A stretch of DNA of 64,000 nucleotides, from the NCBI GenBank assembly GCA_945909635.1, contig OX246690.1, positions 2,170,001 to 2,234,000 on the forward strand, read 5' to 3'. Position numbers and translations under genes: made by a program. Below, in pieces: positions 53,432-62,503 of this stretch (position 1 is the first letter of the stretch; each line of letters opens with the position of its first letter). The stretch comes from Clostridioides difficile_A. GTDB taxonomy: Bacteria; Bacillota; Clostridia; Peptostreptococcales; Peptostreptococcaceae. Below the pieces are notes generated by a model that did not search any database, was not told the DNA's origin, and worked only from the letters and a program-made list of their open reading frames with translations.

Positions 53432-53908
53432 TTATATGCTAGTTAACATTGGAATATCTAGCATCTTCTTCATTACATCATCTACCTTTTTCGCTTTGTA
53501 TTCATTATGTCCAGTTAAATATCCTTTTTCATAAGCATTTTTTAAAATTTCTTTTTCATATGTATTATCAGGTTTGAATCCTGCAAGACCTAAATTATAA
53601 TTTCCCTTGCACCCATCTTTATAACCTTTATTATACCCTTTTTCTGCAACATAATTTTTATGATTTTTTCCATTATGTACTGAAGATGTTGTTGCTTCAT
53701 AATTTCCTTCTATACTAGCATAAGGACATGCTCCATTATTATGTAGGTGTGCTGAATGTCCTCCGCAATAATAATGTCTTAATTCAGCTTTATTTTTGTT
53801 ATGATGATTTCCTGATGAACTATGTCCTCCTGAATGAGCATATGAAAAATTACCTACACTAATCATAGCTAAACTCATTACTATAGTTACTAATTTTTTC
53901 TTAAACAT
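53432..53908 (-). CDS. Secreted YHYH-domain protein
   Basis: 158 residues. Signal peptide MFKKKLVTIVMSLAMISVGN with FSYAHSGG cleavage region, then a His-rich stretch SGGHSSSGNHHNKNK, and the YHYH-type block RHYYCGGHSAHLHNNGACPY with two cysteines. Such domains are thought to bind metal at the cell surface. The rest contains GYNKGYKDGCKG and ENAYEKGYLTGHNEYKAKK repeats. No neighbours point to a partner. RBS GGGGGG. Confidence 0.78.
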   Translation of the reverse strand: MFKKKLVTIVMSLAMISVGNFSYAHSGGHSSSGNHHNKNKAELRHYYCGGHSAHLHNNGACPYASIEGNYEATTSSVHNGKNHKNYVAEKGYNKGYKDGCKGNYNLGLAGFKPDNTYEKEILKNAYEKGYLTGHNEYKAKKVDDVMKKMLDIPMLTSI

Positions 53909-54219
53909 AATATATCCCCCCTAAAACATTTTTTATTTTTATTATAGCATCTACTATAGTATATTTAAACTCTTAAGATACAAAGAAATACATTATTCTA
54001 ATAACAAACACAATTTATAATCCATTTATATATATTTAATTGAGTTCATACTTCTCTTTCTGACACTATACTTTTATTGTTTCATATATTTTAATAACAT
54101 AAAAAACCTCCTAATATTTGATTAAAAACTTACACACTTGTACATAGCATGTTCTCAAATATTAAAAGGTTTTATACTAACAATTAAATTTGTAAAATGA
54201 TAATATTTACATTAATAAT
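53909..54219 (-). terminator. Intergenic region with ABC-F terminator
   Basis: Minus strand: TCAAATATTA.. at 54163-54154 pairs with TAATATTTGA (54121-54112), extended by AACCT/AGGTT, ending in TTTTTT at about 54101. Probably stops the ABC-F transcript. Otherwise no gene. Confidence 0.55.
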
Positions 54220-55845
54220 TTATTTACTTTTTCCATACATTTTAGCTAATTGGTCTTGTATTTCTTTACTTTCTAAATACTCATCAAAGTCCATCTTTCT
54301 ATCCATTATTCCGTTTGGAGTTATCTCTATAATTCTATTTGCTATAGTAGATATAAACTCATGGTCATGAGAAGTAAATAAAAGCACTCCAGGGAACTTC
54401 TCAAGTCCTTTATTAACAGAAGTTATACTTTCTAGGTCTAAGTGGTTAGTAGGGTCATCTAGAACAAGTACGTTTGCATTTGAAAGCATTAGCTTACTAA
54501 GCATGCATCTAACTTTTTCTCCTCCAGATATAACTTGAGCTTCTTTTAAAGCTTCTTCTCCAGAGAATAACATTCTACCTAAAAATCCTCTTATAAAGCT
54601 CTCACTTTTTTCTTCAGAGAATTGTCTAAGCCAGTCAACTAAGGAATATTCTACTCCATCAAAAAACTTATTATGATTCTTTGGAAGATAATCTTGAGAA
54701 GTAGTTACTCCCCACTTATACTCTCCACTATCTGGTTCAAGTTCTCCCATAACTATATTTAAAAGAGCAGTAGTAGCTATTTCATCACCCATAAATACTA
54801 CTTTGTCATCTCTATCCAATCTAAATGATACATCATCAAGAACTTTTACTCCATCTATAGTTTTAGTCAAATTGTGTACTTCTAAAACTTCATTACCAAT
54901 TTCTCTAGCAGGTGTAAACCCTACATATGGATATCTTCTTCTTGATGGTTGTATATCTTCAACTTCTAATTTATCCAATTGTTTCTTTCTTGATGTAGCT
55001 TGCTTAGCCTTTGAAGCATTAGAGCTAAATCTAGCTATGAATTCCTTTAATTGAGCTATCTTTTCTTCAGTCTTTTTATTTTGGTCCTTAGCAAGTTGTA
55101 AAGCTAATTGACTTGATTCATACCAGAAGTCATAGTTTCCAACATACATTTGTATTTTACCAAAATCTACATCAACTATATTAGTACATATTTGATTTAA
55201 GAAATGTCTATCATGCGATACTATTATAACTATAGACTCTTCTAAATCCATAATAAAATTATTTAACCAGTTTATTGATTTAAAATCTAAGTGGTTAGTA
55301 GGCTCGTCCATTAATAGTATTTCAGGCTTACCAAAAAGTGATTGTGCTAACAATACCTTAACCTTTTCCCCACCAACTAATTCTTTCATTTGCTTGTAAT
55401 GCATATCTTTAGTTATACCAAGACCCATAAGTATTTTCTCAGCATTAGTTTCTGCATCCCATCCATCAAGTTCCGCAAACTCTCCCTCAAGTTCAGCAGC
55501 TTTGATTCCATCTTCTTCATTGAAATCTTCCTTCATATATAAGGCATCTTTTTCTTTCATTATGTTCCAAAGTCTCTCATGCCCTCTTATGACAACATTT
55601 AACACAGTTTCTTCTTCATATTCGAAGTGGTCCTGTTTTAAAACTGACATTCTTTCTTTATCAGTTATAGATATACTACCTGTATTTGGCTCTATCTCTC
55701 CTGATAATATTTTTAAAAAAGTAGATTTTCCCGCACCATTAGCTCCTATTATTCCGTAGCAATTCCCTTTAGTGAATTTTAAGTTAACATCTTTAAATAA
55801 TTCCTTATCACCAAATCTAAGTCCAACACCTGTAACTTGTAACAT
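54220..55845 (-). CDS. ABC-F ATPase (YkpA/YbiT-like)
   Basis: 541-residue soluble protein with two ATP-binding domains linked by a charged coiled coil (about 235-300: LAKDQNKKTEEKIAQLKEFI). NBD1: Walker A GIIGANGAGKST, signature LVGGEKVKVLLAQ, Walker B ILLMDEPTNHLD. NBD2: signature ISGGEKVRCMLSK and Walker B VLVLDDPTNHLD are intact, but the P-loop reads FMGDEIATTALLNI and lacks the G-K-S/T. ABC-F proteins act on the ribosome, as translation factors or antibiotic-protection proteins; this subgroup is not a known resistance one. Confidence 0.9.
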   Translation of the reverse strand: MLQVTGVGLRFGDKELFKDVNLKFTKGNCYGIIGANGAGKSTFLKILSGEIEPNTGSISITDKERMSVLKQDHFEYEEETVLNVVIRGHERLWNIMKEKDALYMKEDFNEEDGIKAAELEGEFAELDGWDAETNAEKILMGLGITKDMHYKQMKELVGGEKVKVLLAQSLFGKPEILLMDEPTNHLDFKSINWLNNFIMDLEESIVIIVSHDRHFLNQICTNIVDVDFGKIQMYVGNYDFWYESSQLALQLAKDQNKKTEEKIAQLKEFIARFSSNASKAKQATSRKKQLDKLEVEDIQPSRRRYPYVGFTPAREIGNEVLEVHNLTKTIDGVKVLDDVSFRLDRDDKVVFMGDEIATTALLNIVMGELEPDSGEYKWGVTTSQDYLPKNHNKFFDGVEYSLVDWLRQFSEEKSESFIRGFLGRMLFSGEEALKEAQVISGGEKVRCMLSKLMLSNANVLVLDDPTNHLDLESITSVNKGLEKFPGVLLFTSHDHEFISTIANRIIEITPNGIMDRKMDFDEYLESKEIQDQLAKMYGKSK

Positions 55846-56181
55846 TAATATATTTTCCTTTCTTTTTGCTCATAATTTATTTTATCATAAAATTTTGATA
55901 ACACTTTTATTATCTATTATCACTTAAACAGTATATTTTTTATACTAAGTTAGTGAAATATTTATTTAAGGTATACTACAAGTTGTAAATTTATAAAAAT
56001 TAACAATCTATTATATTATACTTATAAAGAAATTAAATTGCAACTTTATTCATTCTTTTACATACTGTAATTACTTTATTATAGCTTATAAACCAATTAT
56101 ACTTTTTATAAAGTATTTTAGTTTGTTTTGTTTCATATTTAAAAAGAGTACTTAATTTGTAAATACTCTTTTCTAATATCT
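55846..56181. other. Intergenic region with terminator of the Mo-cofactor gene cluster
   Basis: No gene. At the right end AAAAGAGTA (56142-56150) pairs with TACTCTTTT (56164-56172); on the minus strand a T run follows, ending the cluster transcribed from 63289. Confidence 0.55.
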
Positions 56182-57201
56182 TTATATTTTAGCAAAATTA
56201 CATGCAGGGTAAGTACATACATCACAGTTCATACAAAGTCCTCCATGACCATATCTAGCTATATCATACTTATCAAGTTTTTCATCAATCAAGACTCTAG
56301 ATAGAACTATGTCAAATACTGTAGTTTTATGATACATTGCGCACCCTGGTATACCCATAATTGGAACTTCTCCATAGTAAGCAAGTAAAAACATTGCTCC
56401 TGGCAATATTGGTGACCCATATGTTACCAAATCAGCTCCAGTTTCTTTTATTGCTGTTGGTGTGACATCATCTGGGTCTACACTCATACCACCAGTACAG
56501 CAGATAAGTTCTGCCCCCTGACTTATAAATTCTTTTATTGCATTTTTTATAATTTCTTTATCATCTGGACATATAGTTTGTCCTATAACCTCACATCCAA
56601 AGCCCTTTACTTTTTCTTCTATCACTGGTCCAAATTTGTCAACAATTCGACTATAGAATACTTCATTTCCAGTAGTAACAATCCCTACTTTCTTAGGTTT
56701 AAAGGGCACTACATTTACTATTTTTCTATTTCCAACTACTTTTCTTGCCTCTTCTAATTTTTTCTCATCTATGACTAGAGGTATAACTCTTGTTCCAGCT
56801 ACTTTCAGACCTTTATTTACTATAAAATTATTATGAAGAGTAGCCATCATTATTTCACCGACACAATTCAAATCAAAAAGTGCATCAACATCTATCTTTA
56901 AAAGCCCATCACAGGCAGCTATAAAATCTATCTTTCCTTCTTTTATTTCACTAAAATTTAAATTTTCTCCAGCAGTTAATTCTTTTAAAAATAGTGCACC
57001 TTCATTTTCATGAATCATGCCTTCTGATTTTTCCCATACATACAAATTATCTTTACCAAGAGATAATAAAACTGGAATGTCTTCTTCTTTTACTACATGA
57101 CCTTTTTTAAACTTTCTTCCTTTAAATTCTCCAGGTATTATTTGAGTTATGTCATGACATAAAACTTGTCCAATAGCATCTATAGTTTTTATTAACTTCA
57201 T
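56182..57201 (-). CDS. Molybdopterin-binding protein (MoeA/MogA-like domain) with C-terminal Cys cluster
   Basis: 339-residue protein for late molybdenum cofactor processing. Central MoCF-biosynthesis domain: KKVGIVTTGNEVFYSRIVDK, ICCTGGMSVDPDDVTPTAIK, GAMFLLAYYGEVPIMGIPGC. The C-terminus GLCMNCDVCTYPACNFAKI has C-x2-C-x2-C-x4-C, a possible iron-sulfur or metal site. It overlaps mocA by ATGA. In selenium-dependent molybdenum hydroxylase clusters such a protein occurs together with YqeC and MocA-like proteins and is thought to help insert the modified cofactor. Confidence 0.82.
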   Translation of the reverse strand: MKLIKTIDAIGQVLCHDITQIIPGEFKGRKFKKGHVVKEEDIPVLLSLGKDNLYVWEKSEGMIHENEGALFLKELTAGENLNFSEIKEGKIDFIAACDGLLKIDVDALFDLNCVGEIMMATLHNNFIVNKGLKVAGTRVIPLVIDEKKLEEARKVVGNRKIVNVVPFKPKKVGIVTTGNEVFYSRIVDKFGPVIEEKVKGFGCEVIGQTICPDDKEIIKNAIKEFISQGAELICCTGGMSVDPDDVTPTAIKETGADLVTYGSPILPGAMFLLAYYGEVPIMGIPGCAMYHKTTVFDIVLSRVLIDEKLDKYDIARYGHGGLCMNCDVCTYPACNFAKI

Positions 57202-57767
57202 AATTTACCCCCAATTCTTTCATAGTCCGTTTTTGTATCAATATCTAATAATATTTCTCTAGGAACTTCTACATACTTTATTTTTGATGCATTTTTTAAA
57301 ACGGTTTTACCTTTTTCATCTTCTTTAAGTGCCAATAATTCTTCTTTTTTGCTGTATGGGAATATAACTGGATTTCCACATACATCTTTACATCGTGGAA
57401 TTACTATAAAATCTCTATCTAATTTAAAAGTATTTATAATTTTATCTATATATAAACTATCAATAAATGGCTGGTCTCCTACAAAAAACATGTAGCCATC
57501 ACATTTTGAACTGTTTAAAATACCTAATTTTATGGATTCGCTCTGACCTATATTTGCATTTTTATTATCCACATATTTAAAACCATATTTATTACACAAC
57601 AATGAAACTTCTTTGTATTGACTTACAACTACAACTTGATGAAAATTAATTTTACTAACTGCTTTTAATACATGTTCTATTATAGAACATCCTTTATAAT
57701 CTAATAAAAGTTTATTCGTTCCCATTCTTCTGGCAAAGCCCGATGCCATTATTACTGCATTTATCAT
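57198..57767 (-). CDS. Molybdenum cofactor nucleotidyltransferase, MocA-like
   Basis: NTP-transferase-3 fold of about 189 residues: NAVIMASGFARRMGTNKLLLD (signature G-x-x-x-R-M-G-x-x-K) and FFVGDQPFIDS for metal binding. Probably adds CMP (or another nucleotide) to molybdopterin for the hydroxylase encoded upstream. A start at 57776 touches AAGG, so ATG 57767 is preferred. It overlaps the next gene by 4 bases and lies 96 bases after yqeC. Confidence 0.85.
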   Translation of the reverse strand: MINAVIMASGFARRMGTNKLLLDYKGCSIIEHVLKAVSKINFHQVVVVSQYKEVSLLCNKYGFKYVDNKNANIGQSESIKLGILNSSKCDGYMFFVGDQPFIDSLYIDKIINTFKLDRDFIVIPRCKDVCGNPVIFPYSKKEELLALKEDEKGKTVLKNASKIKYVEVPREILLDIDTKTDYERIGGKL

Positions 57768-57872
57768 ATATATCATCCTTGGTATTTATAATGTATTGAT
57801 AGTTCTATGATTTTATAATATCACTATTGATATTATCTATATATATAATATCATATAAACTATTTTAATACT

Positions 57873-58595
57873 TCAATATCTTGTACAAAACTTTTGTTTT
57901 ATACTTCCATAAAATATCTCCATTTTACTTTCATCTTCTTTAATACTTTTTATTAATTCTATAGCTAATTTTTTATATTTTTCATCTTCAACTTTATTGA
58001 TGAATAATATTTTTTCTCCACAATAGTTTTTAAATAAACCATTTGGATTTAATACTATATTTTTTAAATTTTCGAGATTTACTGTAGAATCATTGTTAGT
58101 ATTATATGTATCTAAATTTACTATTTTTTTAAATAGGTCTAATCTGTGTATGTTTTCTTCATTAATATTCATTCCAAATGAGGTTATATCTAATATTCCT
58201 ACAGTTTTTGTAGTTTTGTGATATACTACTGGTTCATTATCATTCCAACCTTTAAGTCTTTTTTTCTTTGAACCATCTCCCTCTATTAAGACTATATCAA
58301 ATTTATCTACAATTTCATCCAAAATAGATGAATCAATACCTACTATTTTATTTTCATTATTTATATAGCTTCCACATACTGTTACTCCATGACAAATAGA
58401 TGGAATAACAGTTCCATCTATTGTCATAATTATATTTTCATAATTATCTGGTACATATATTTTAGTTGTTGTTGTAAGAAGAACTCTTAATTTACATCTA
58501 TAAAAATCTGCAAAATAGTTTATAAATGAAGTTTTACCTCCTGCTCCAACTACAGTTATTATTTCGTTCTTTCCTATTATATTTGATAATTCCAC
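57873..58595 (-). CDS. yqeC: YqeC-type selenium-dependent hydroxylase accessory protein
   Basis: 240 residues. P-loop-like N-terminus IITVVGAGGKTSFINYFADF, TTTTKIYVPD, and IVLIEGDGSKKKRLKGWNDN (E-G-D-G-S motif) are characteristic of YqeC. The family is found in genomes with selenium-dependent molybdenum hydroxylases. GTG start at 58595 after AAGAGGTGAA. On the minus strand it is the first gene after the TnpB element. Confidence 0.85.
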   Translation of the reverse strand: MELSNIIGKNEIITVVGAGGKTSFINYFADFYRCKLRVLLTTTTKIYVPDNYENIIMTIDGTVIPSICHGVTVCGSYINNENKIVGIDSSILDEIVDKFDIVLIEGDGSKKKRLKGWNDNEPVVYHKTTKTVGILDITSFGMNINEENIHRLDLFKKIVNLDTYNTNNDSTVNLENLKNIVLNPNGLFKNYCGEKILFINKVEDEKYKKLAIELIKSIKEDESKMEIFYGSIKQKFCTRY

Positions 58596-58669
58596 ACTTT
58601 CACCTCTTGTAACTAATTTTTTAATCTCTTAATTTTTTATAATTAAACTTTTTTAGTAAAAGTGATTTT

Positions 58670-58790
58670 TGAAATTCCATAAACTCGAAAGTAAATAGAT
58701 TCTGTTGTAAACAACAAGGCGGATCCAATTCGCCGCTAAGCTGTAAGCCTACGCTATCAGTTTATCTTTTAAATATAATTAAGATATTCT
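58670..58790 (-). ncRNA. Omega-RNA (reRNA) region at the TnpB right end
   Basis: Downstream of tnpB on its own strand lies a GC-richer structured stretch with hairpins GGCGGA/TTCGCC (58718-58723 with 58729-58734) and TGTTG/CAACA (58702-58706 with 58712-58716), plus AGCGTAGGCTTACAGCTTAG. IS605 TnpB proteins use an RNA from exactly this position as guide scaffold. The element end and guide lie somewhere toward 58640. Confidence 0.65.
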
Positions 58791-60056
58791 TATTCTTTGT
58801 GGTTGTTTTAATATTTGAGGATTATCCTTCAACTTGGATAAGTCAACTATTTGTGATTTTTTTAATATATTAAGACTAGCATTTACATCTGCATTTATAA
58901 TCATACCAACACTGGATTTATATTGACCTCGAGTTATTCTTTCTCCCTTAAAATCATATTTTTGTGCATTATCCAAATTGATATCAGGCAGAAAATCATC
59001 AGCAAAAAAGTCAGATTTACTAGTATAACTTTCTTCTTGTCTAATAAAATTAATATTTTTTATTTTGCATAGATATTCTAACTTTCCTTTTATCTCTCCA
59101 AAAGGAATTCTTATAAAATTTCTATATATTTTCCTCTCCACATTATCACTTTTCTCTAATTTAGCATTATATCCTACTATTAAGTTTCCAATATTATTTT
59201 TTATACAGTAATCAATTATGTAAAAACAAGTTTTATTTACATAATCCTTAACTTGATTATTCCTTTTATTCCAGACTTTAAATTGCTTTCTTGTAATTGC
59301 TGTTACATTCTTTTTTAATTTTAAAGCTTCTATTTTATCATTCTGTTTATTTGCCCATTGATTCACAGATTTAAGCCTTTTTCCATCTATGATAAAACTA
59401 TCACCTAAATTTGTAACACATGTACATAAGTTTTCTAAACCTAAATCTATAGCTAGTGCATTTTTTTGATTTGAAACTTCCTCTGATTTCGGTATCTCAT
59501 AACAATACTGAATTTCAAAGAACCTAGCCTTATGTTTAGGTATTATTCTTATTTCTTTAATCTTTTTTTCTAATATATTTTGAGGAACTTTTATACTTAC
59601 TTTCCCATATAATTTTTTAAATGCTGGAGACATGGGTATATTTAGAATGCCATCTTCTTTAATTCTTATTTGACCTATTATTATACTAAAGAATCCTTCC
59701 TTATCAAGGTATTTAGGTGATTTTATTCCTCTAAAATCATACTTACCTTCTTTAGCTAATTTGATTAATCCAAAAAAAGACCTAAACGAACTATCAACTT
59801 CTTTTAATATCTGTTGAGCTATATTACTATTGAGAAGCTTATAATTTTCATTTTCTTTACATACATGATAGTTGGCTTCATAGTTAAGATGTTCTCCTTG
59901 ATTAAAATAGTGTTGTCTAACATTGTATGTCCCAACATTATATAAGTTTTTTGCTAAGAAGCACATCTCTCGTAGAGCTTGATATTCTTTTTTAGTTAAG
60001 TTTTTTAATTGTTGTCTTTGAGTTCCATAGTGTATATTTTTTATTCTACTTGGCAT
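58779..60056 (-). CDS. tnpB: TnpB (IS605 OrfB) RNA-guided nuclease
   Basis: 425 residues from the ATG at 60056, 5 bases behind AAAGGAGGTGA; an upstream ATG at 60092 is inside the end hairpin. RuvC-I aspartate is D204 in ALAIDLGLENL; RuvC-III aspartate is D390 in IINADVNASLNIL. The usual RuvC-II glutamate (I-V-x-E-D-L) is replaced by G295 in NLIVGYNAKLEKS, and a candidate glutamate lies later, E341/E342 in RQEESYTSKS. The CxxC zinc ribbon is also absent. The same replacement is known in a TnpB group where the acid is thought to have moved. Confidence 0.92.
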   Translation of the reverse strand: MPSRIKNIHYGTQRQQLKNLTKKEYQALREMCFLAKNLYNVGTYNVRQHYFNQGEHLNYEANYHVCKENENYKLLNSNIAQQILKEVDSSFRSFFGLIKLAKEGKYDFRGIKSPKYLDKEGFFSIIIGQIRIKEDGILNIPMSPAFKKLYGKVSIKVPQNILEKKIKEIRIIPKHKARFFEIQYCYEIPKSEEVSNQKNALAIDLGLENLCTCVTNLGDSFIIDGKRLKSVNQWANKQNDKIEALKLKKNVTAITRKQFKVWNKRNNQVKDYVNKTCFYIIDYCIKNNIGNLIVGYNAKLEKSDNVERKIYRNFIRIPFGEIKGKLEYLCKIKNINFIRQEESYTSKSDFFADDFLPDINLDNAQKYDFKGERITRGQYKSSVGMIINADVNASLNILKKSQIVDLSKLKDNPQILKQPQRIRIS

Positions 60057-60087
60057 AAACTCACCTCCTTTAGAATATACTCTACTA

Positions 60088-60130
60088 GACATTATATATG
60101 GTATTTTTACAAAACGCCATATATAATGTC
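60088..60130. repeat. Subterminal palindrome of the TnpB element, left end
   Basis: GACATTATATATGG (60088-60101) and CCATATATAATGTC (60117-60130) are perfect complements with a 15-base loop, as expected for IS200/IS605 ends recognised as single-stranded hairpins by TnpA. Confidence 0.85.
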
Positions 60131-60194
60131 TATTTAGTTACTTTATTTTACAAAATAATTTAAATTTACATATTTTTATATATTATATTACATA

Positions 60195-62501
60195 TTATAA
60201 TGGTTTGTTATTGTTTTTCATTCCCATATAAACTTTTTCAAATGTCATAGGAAGCTCTCTCATACGAACTCCAGTAGCATTGAATATTGCATTTGCTATT
60301 GCAGGAGCTGGTGTATGTATTACTATCTCTCCTAATGATTTAGCACCATAAGGGCCTCCTGGGTCGAAATTGTCAGCAAAATCTACCAATATATTTCCTA
60401 CTTCTTTTTTTGTAGGAACTTTGTATTGTAAAAAACTATCTGTTAATAATCTTCCATCTTTATCAAATCTAGGGTCTTCATACATTGCAAACCCTATACC
60501 CATCATTACTCCACCTTCTACTTGTATTCTAGCTAAAGTTGGATTTATAACAGTTCCACAATCAGGTACACATGCAAAATTTATTACCTTATATTCACCT
60601 GTATTTTTATCTAATTCTATCTCTGCAAATCCTGCTATAAATGGTTTTATTCTTTTTAACATACCAAAAGACTCTGTCGCTTCCAAGACTACTGGCACAT
60701 CATCACTAGCAAAGCCTATGCCTCCTACTGATTCCCTACCTAATTCTTCCAATAACACAAATTTACTATTATCATTTTTAACAAAAACTCTATCTTTTCC
60801 CAACTCTAAATCTTCTTTTTTAAATCCTAGCTTTAATTCTGCCACTGAAAGTAATATTTCTTTTAATTTATTTGCTGTCTTTATAGTTGCATTTCCTGTA
60901 ACTGTTGTTGTACAAGAAGCAAATGCTCCTGTATCATATGGACATAAATCTGAGTCCCCCGTATAAACAGATATTCTATCTACAGTAGTATTCAAAGTTT
61001 CAGCAGCAATTTGTGCTTGAATTGTATCAGCTCCTTGACCTAAATCAGCAAGACCAGATAACAACTTGTATGTTCCATCTTCATCCATGCGTATAGTCAC
61101 TGTTGCCATATCTACACGTGGTATACCAGAACCATGATTTGCAACTGCCATACCTACTGCTCTTACCTTGTTATTTCCTATATCTTTACATGGATACTTA
61201 GCATCCCAATTTATTAATTTTTTACCTTTTTCTATACATTGTTTTAACTCACAACTTAATATTTCTTCTTCAGCTGCTTTTCCAGTAGTGTATCTATCTA
61301 TTATATTTTTAACTCTAAATTCAAGCGGGTCCATTCCAATCTTATTGGCTAATTCATCAATAGCACTATCTATTGCAAATATTCCTTGTGTAGCACCATA
61401 TCCTCTAAGAGCTCCTGCTGGTAACCTATTAGTATAAACTGTTCTAGCATCAAATCTAACAGCATCAATATCATTGTATATTGGTAATGTATTATGTCCA
61501 GATTCGGAAGAAACAGAAACACCATTACCACCATAAGCACCCGTATTATTTAATGATTTTAATTCTATTGCCTTTAAATTTCCTTCTTTATCTGCACCCA
61601 CTCTAACATCAAAAAACATTTCATGTCTACTATTAGAGCCTACAAAAGTTTCACCTCTTGTAAAAACGAATTTTGCCGGTCTACCAGTTTTCATAGTAAC
61701 GAATGCAGTGAATATATCTGTAGCTGCTATATTCTTTCCTCCAAAGCCGCCACCTATTCTAGGCTTTATCACCCTTATTTTTGAAGATGGTATGCCAAGT
61801 ACTTTTCTAAGTATTCTCTTTACATTATGTGGTGATTGTAATGATGAAACTACAACAATCCTATCATTTATATCCTTGTATGAATAAGACCTATGAGTTT
61901 CCATCATACAATGCGATTGACTTTGAGTTTTATATGAAGCTTCAACCACAAAGTCACTTTCTTCAAGTTTTGCTTCAACATCTCCAAATTCAAAAAACTC
62001 TTTAGATACTATATTATTTTTTGCATCCAATCCAAAAGGGTATGGCTCTACTATATCGTCTTCTGGATGTATAACAACCTCATTTCCTTCTGCTTCCTTT
62101 GCATTAAACACAGGTTTTAAAATTTCATAATCTACCTTTATCATCTTCAACGCTTTAAGTGCTGTTTTTTCATCTTCTGCTGCCACTAATGCCACTTCAT
62201 CACCAACAAATCTAACTGTATCTTCAAGCAAAACTCTGTCATAAGGAGATGCTTCTGGCTCTGTTTGACCTGGAACACAATATCTAACTTGTGGTACATC
62301 TTTATAAGTATAAATGCCCACAACACCTGGAATTTTTTCAGCTTTTGATGTATCTATATTCTTTATTTTTGCATGTGCATGTGGACTTCTAAGTAATTTT
62401 AATGTCAAAACATCTTTATGCATGATGAGGTCTTCAGTATATAGAGGCTTCCCTGTAACAATGGCTGTACTATCTATCTTTCTTATCCCCTTAGTAATCA
62501 T
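60195..62501 (-). CDS. xdhA: Molybdenum hydroxylase, Mo-binding subunit (xanthine dehydrogenase type)
   Basis: 768-residue large subunit. N-terminal Ald_Xan_dh domain (IDSTAIVTGKPLYTEDL, LLRSPHAHAKI), the molybdopterin loops with PRIGGGFGGKN, PAGALRGYGATQG, ADLGQGADTIQAQI and a C-terminal GPYGAKSLGEIVIHTPAPAI, in which the glutamate of GEI.. is the catalytic base position. Lacks fused FAD or 2Fe-2S domains, so it is a three-subunit enzyme. Only 2 bases separate it from the FAD gene. With YqeC nearby it is likely a selenium-dependent purine or xanthine-type hydroxylase. Confidence 0.9.
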   Translation of the reverse strand: MITKGIRKIDSTAIVTGKPLYTEDLIMHKDVLTLKLLRSPHAHAKIKNIDTSKAEKIPGVVGIYTYKDVPQVRYCVPGQTEPEASPYDRVLLEDTVRFVGDEVALVAAEDEKTALKALKMIKVDYEILKPVFNAKEAEGNEVVIHPEDDIVEPYPFGLDAKNNIVSKEFFEFGDVEAKLEESDFVVEASYKTQSQSHCMMETHRSYSYKDINDRIVVVSSLQSPHNVKRILRKVLGIPSSKIRVIKPRIGGGFGGKNIAATDIFTAFVTMKTGRPAKFVFTRGETFVGSNSRHEMFFDVRVGADKEGNLKAIELKSLNNTGAYGGNGVSVSSESGHNTLPIYNDIDAVRFDARTVYTNRLPAGALRGYGATQGIFAIDSAIDELANKIGMDPLEFRVKNIIDRYTTGKAAEEEILSCELKQCIEKGKKLINWDAKYPCKDIGNNKVRAVGMAVANHGSGIPRVDMATVTIRMDEDGTYKLLSGLADLGQGADTIQAQIAAETLNTTVDRISVYTGDSDLCPYDTGAFASCTTTVTGNATIKTANKLKEILLSVAELKLGFKKEDLELGKDRVFVKNDNSKFVLLEELGRESVGGIGFASDDVPVVLEATESFGMLKRIKPFIAGFAEIELDKNTGEYKVINFACVPDCGTVINPTLARIQVEGGVMMGIGFAMYEDPRFDKDGRLLTDSFLQYKVPTKKEVGNILVDFADNFDPGGPYGAKSLGEIVIHTPAPAIANAIFNATGVRMRELPMTFEKVYMGMKNNNKPL

Positions 62502-62503
62502 TA

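Larger units (their letters stand above)
58640..60140 (-). mobile_element. IS200/IS605-family element with tnpB only
   Basis: About 1.5 kb. tnpB in the middle, a perfect 14-bp subterminal hairpin at the left end and the omega-RNA at the right. No tnpA is present, so it must be moved in trans. It lies between the end of the Mo-subunit gene (60195) and yqeC (58595). Exact ends are uncertain by tens of bases. Confidence 0.75.

Noticed and set aside
58640..60140. Possible IStron (group I intron plus IS605)
   Set aside because: Only about 60 bases lie between the tnpB start region and the Mo-subunit stop, too few for a group I intron, and the left end is a simple hairpin.
60370..60966. 198-codon open frame on the plus strand
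   Set aside because: Antisense to the Mo-subunit gene; rich in Ser and Pro as typical for shadows of low-GC coding DNA.
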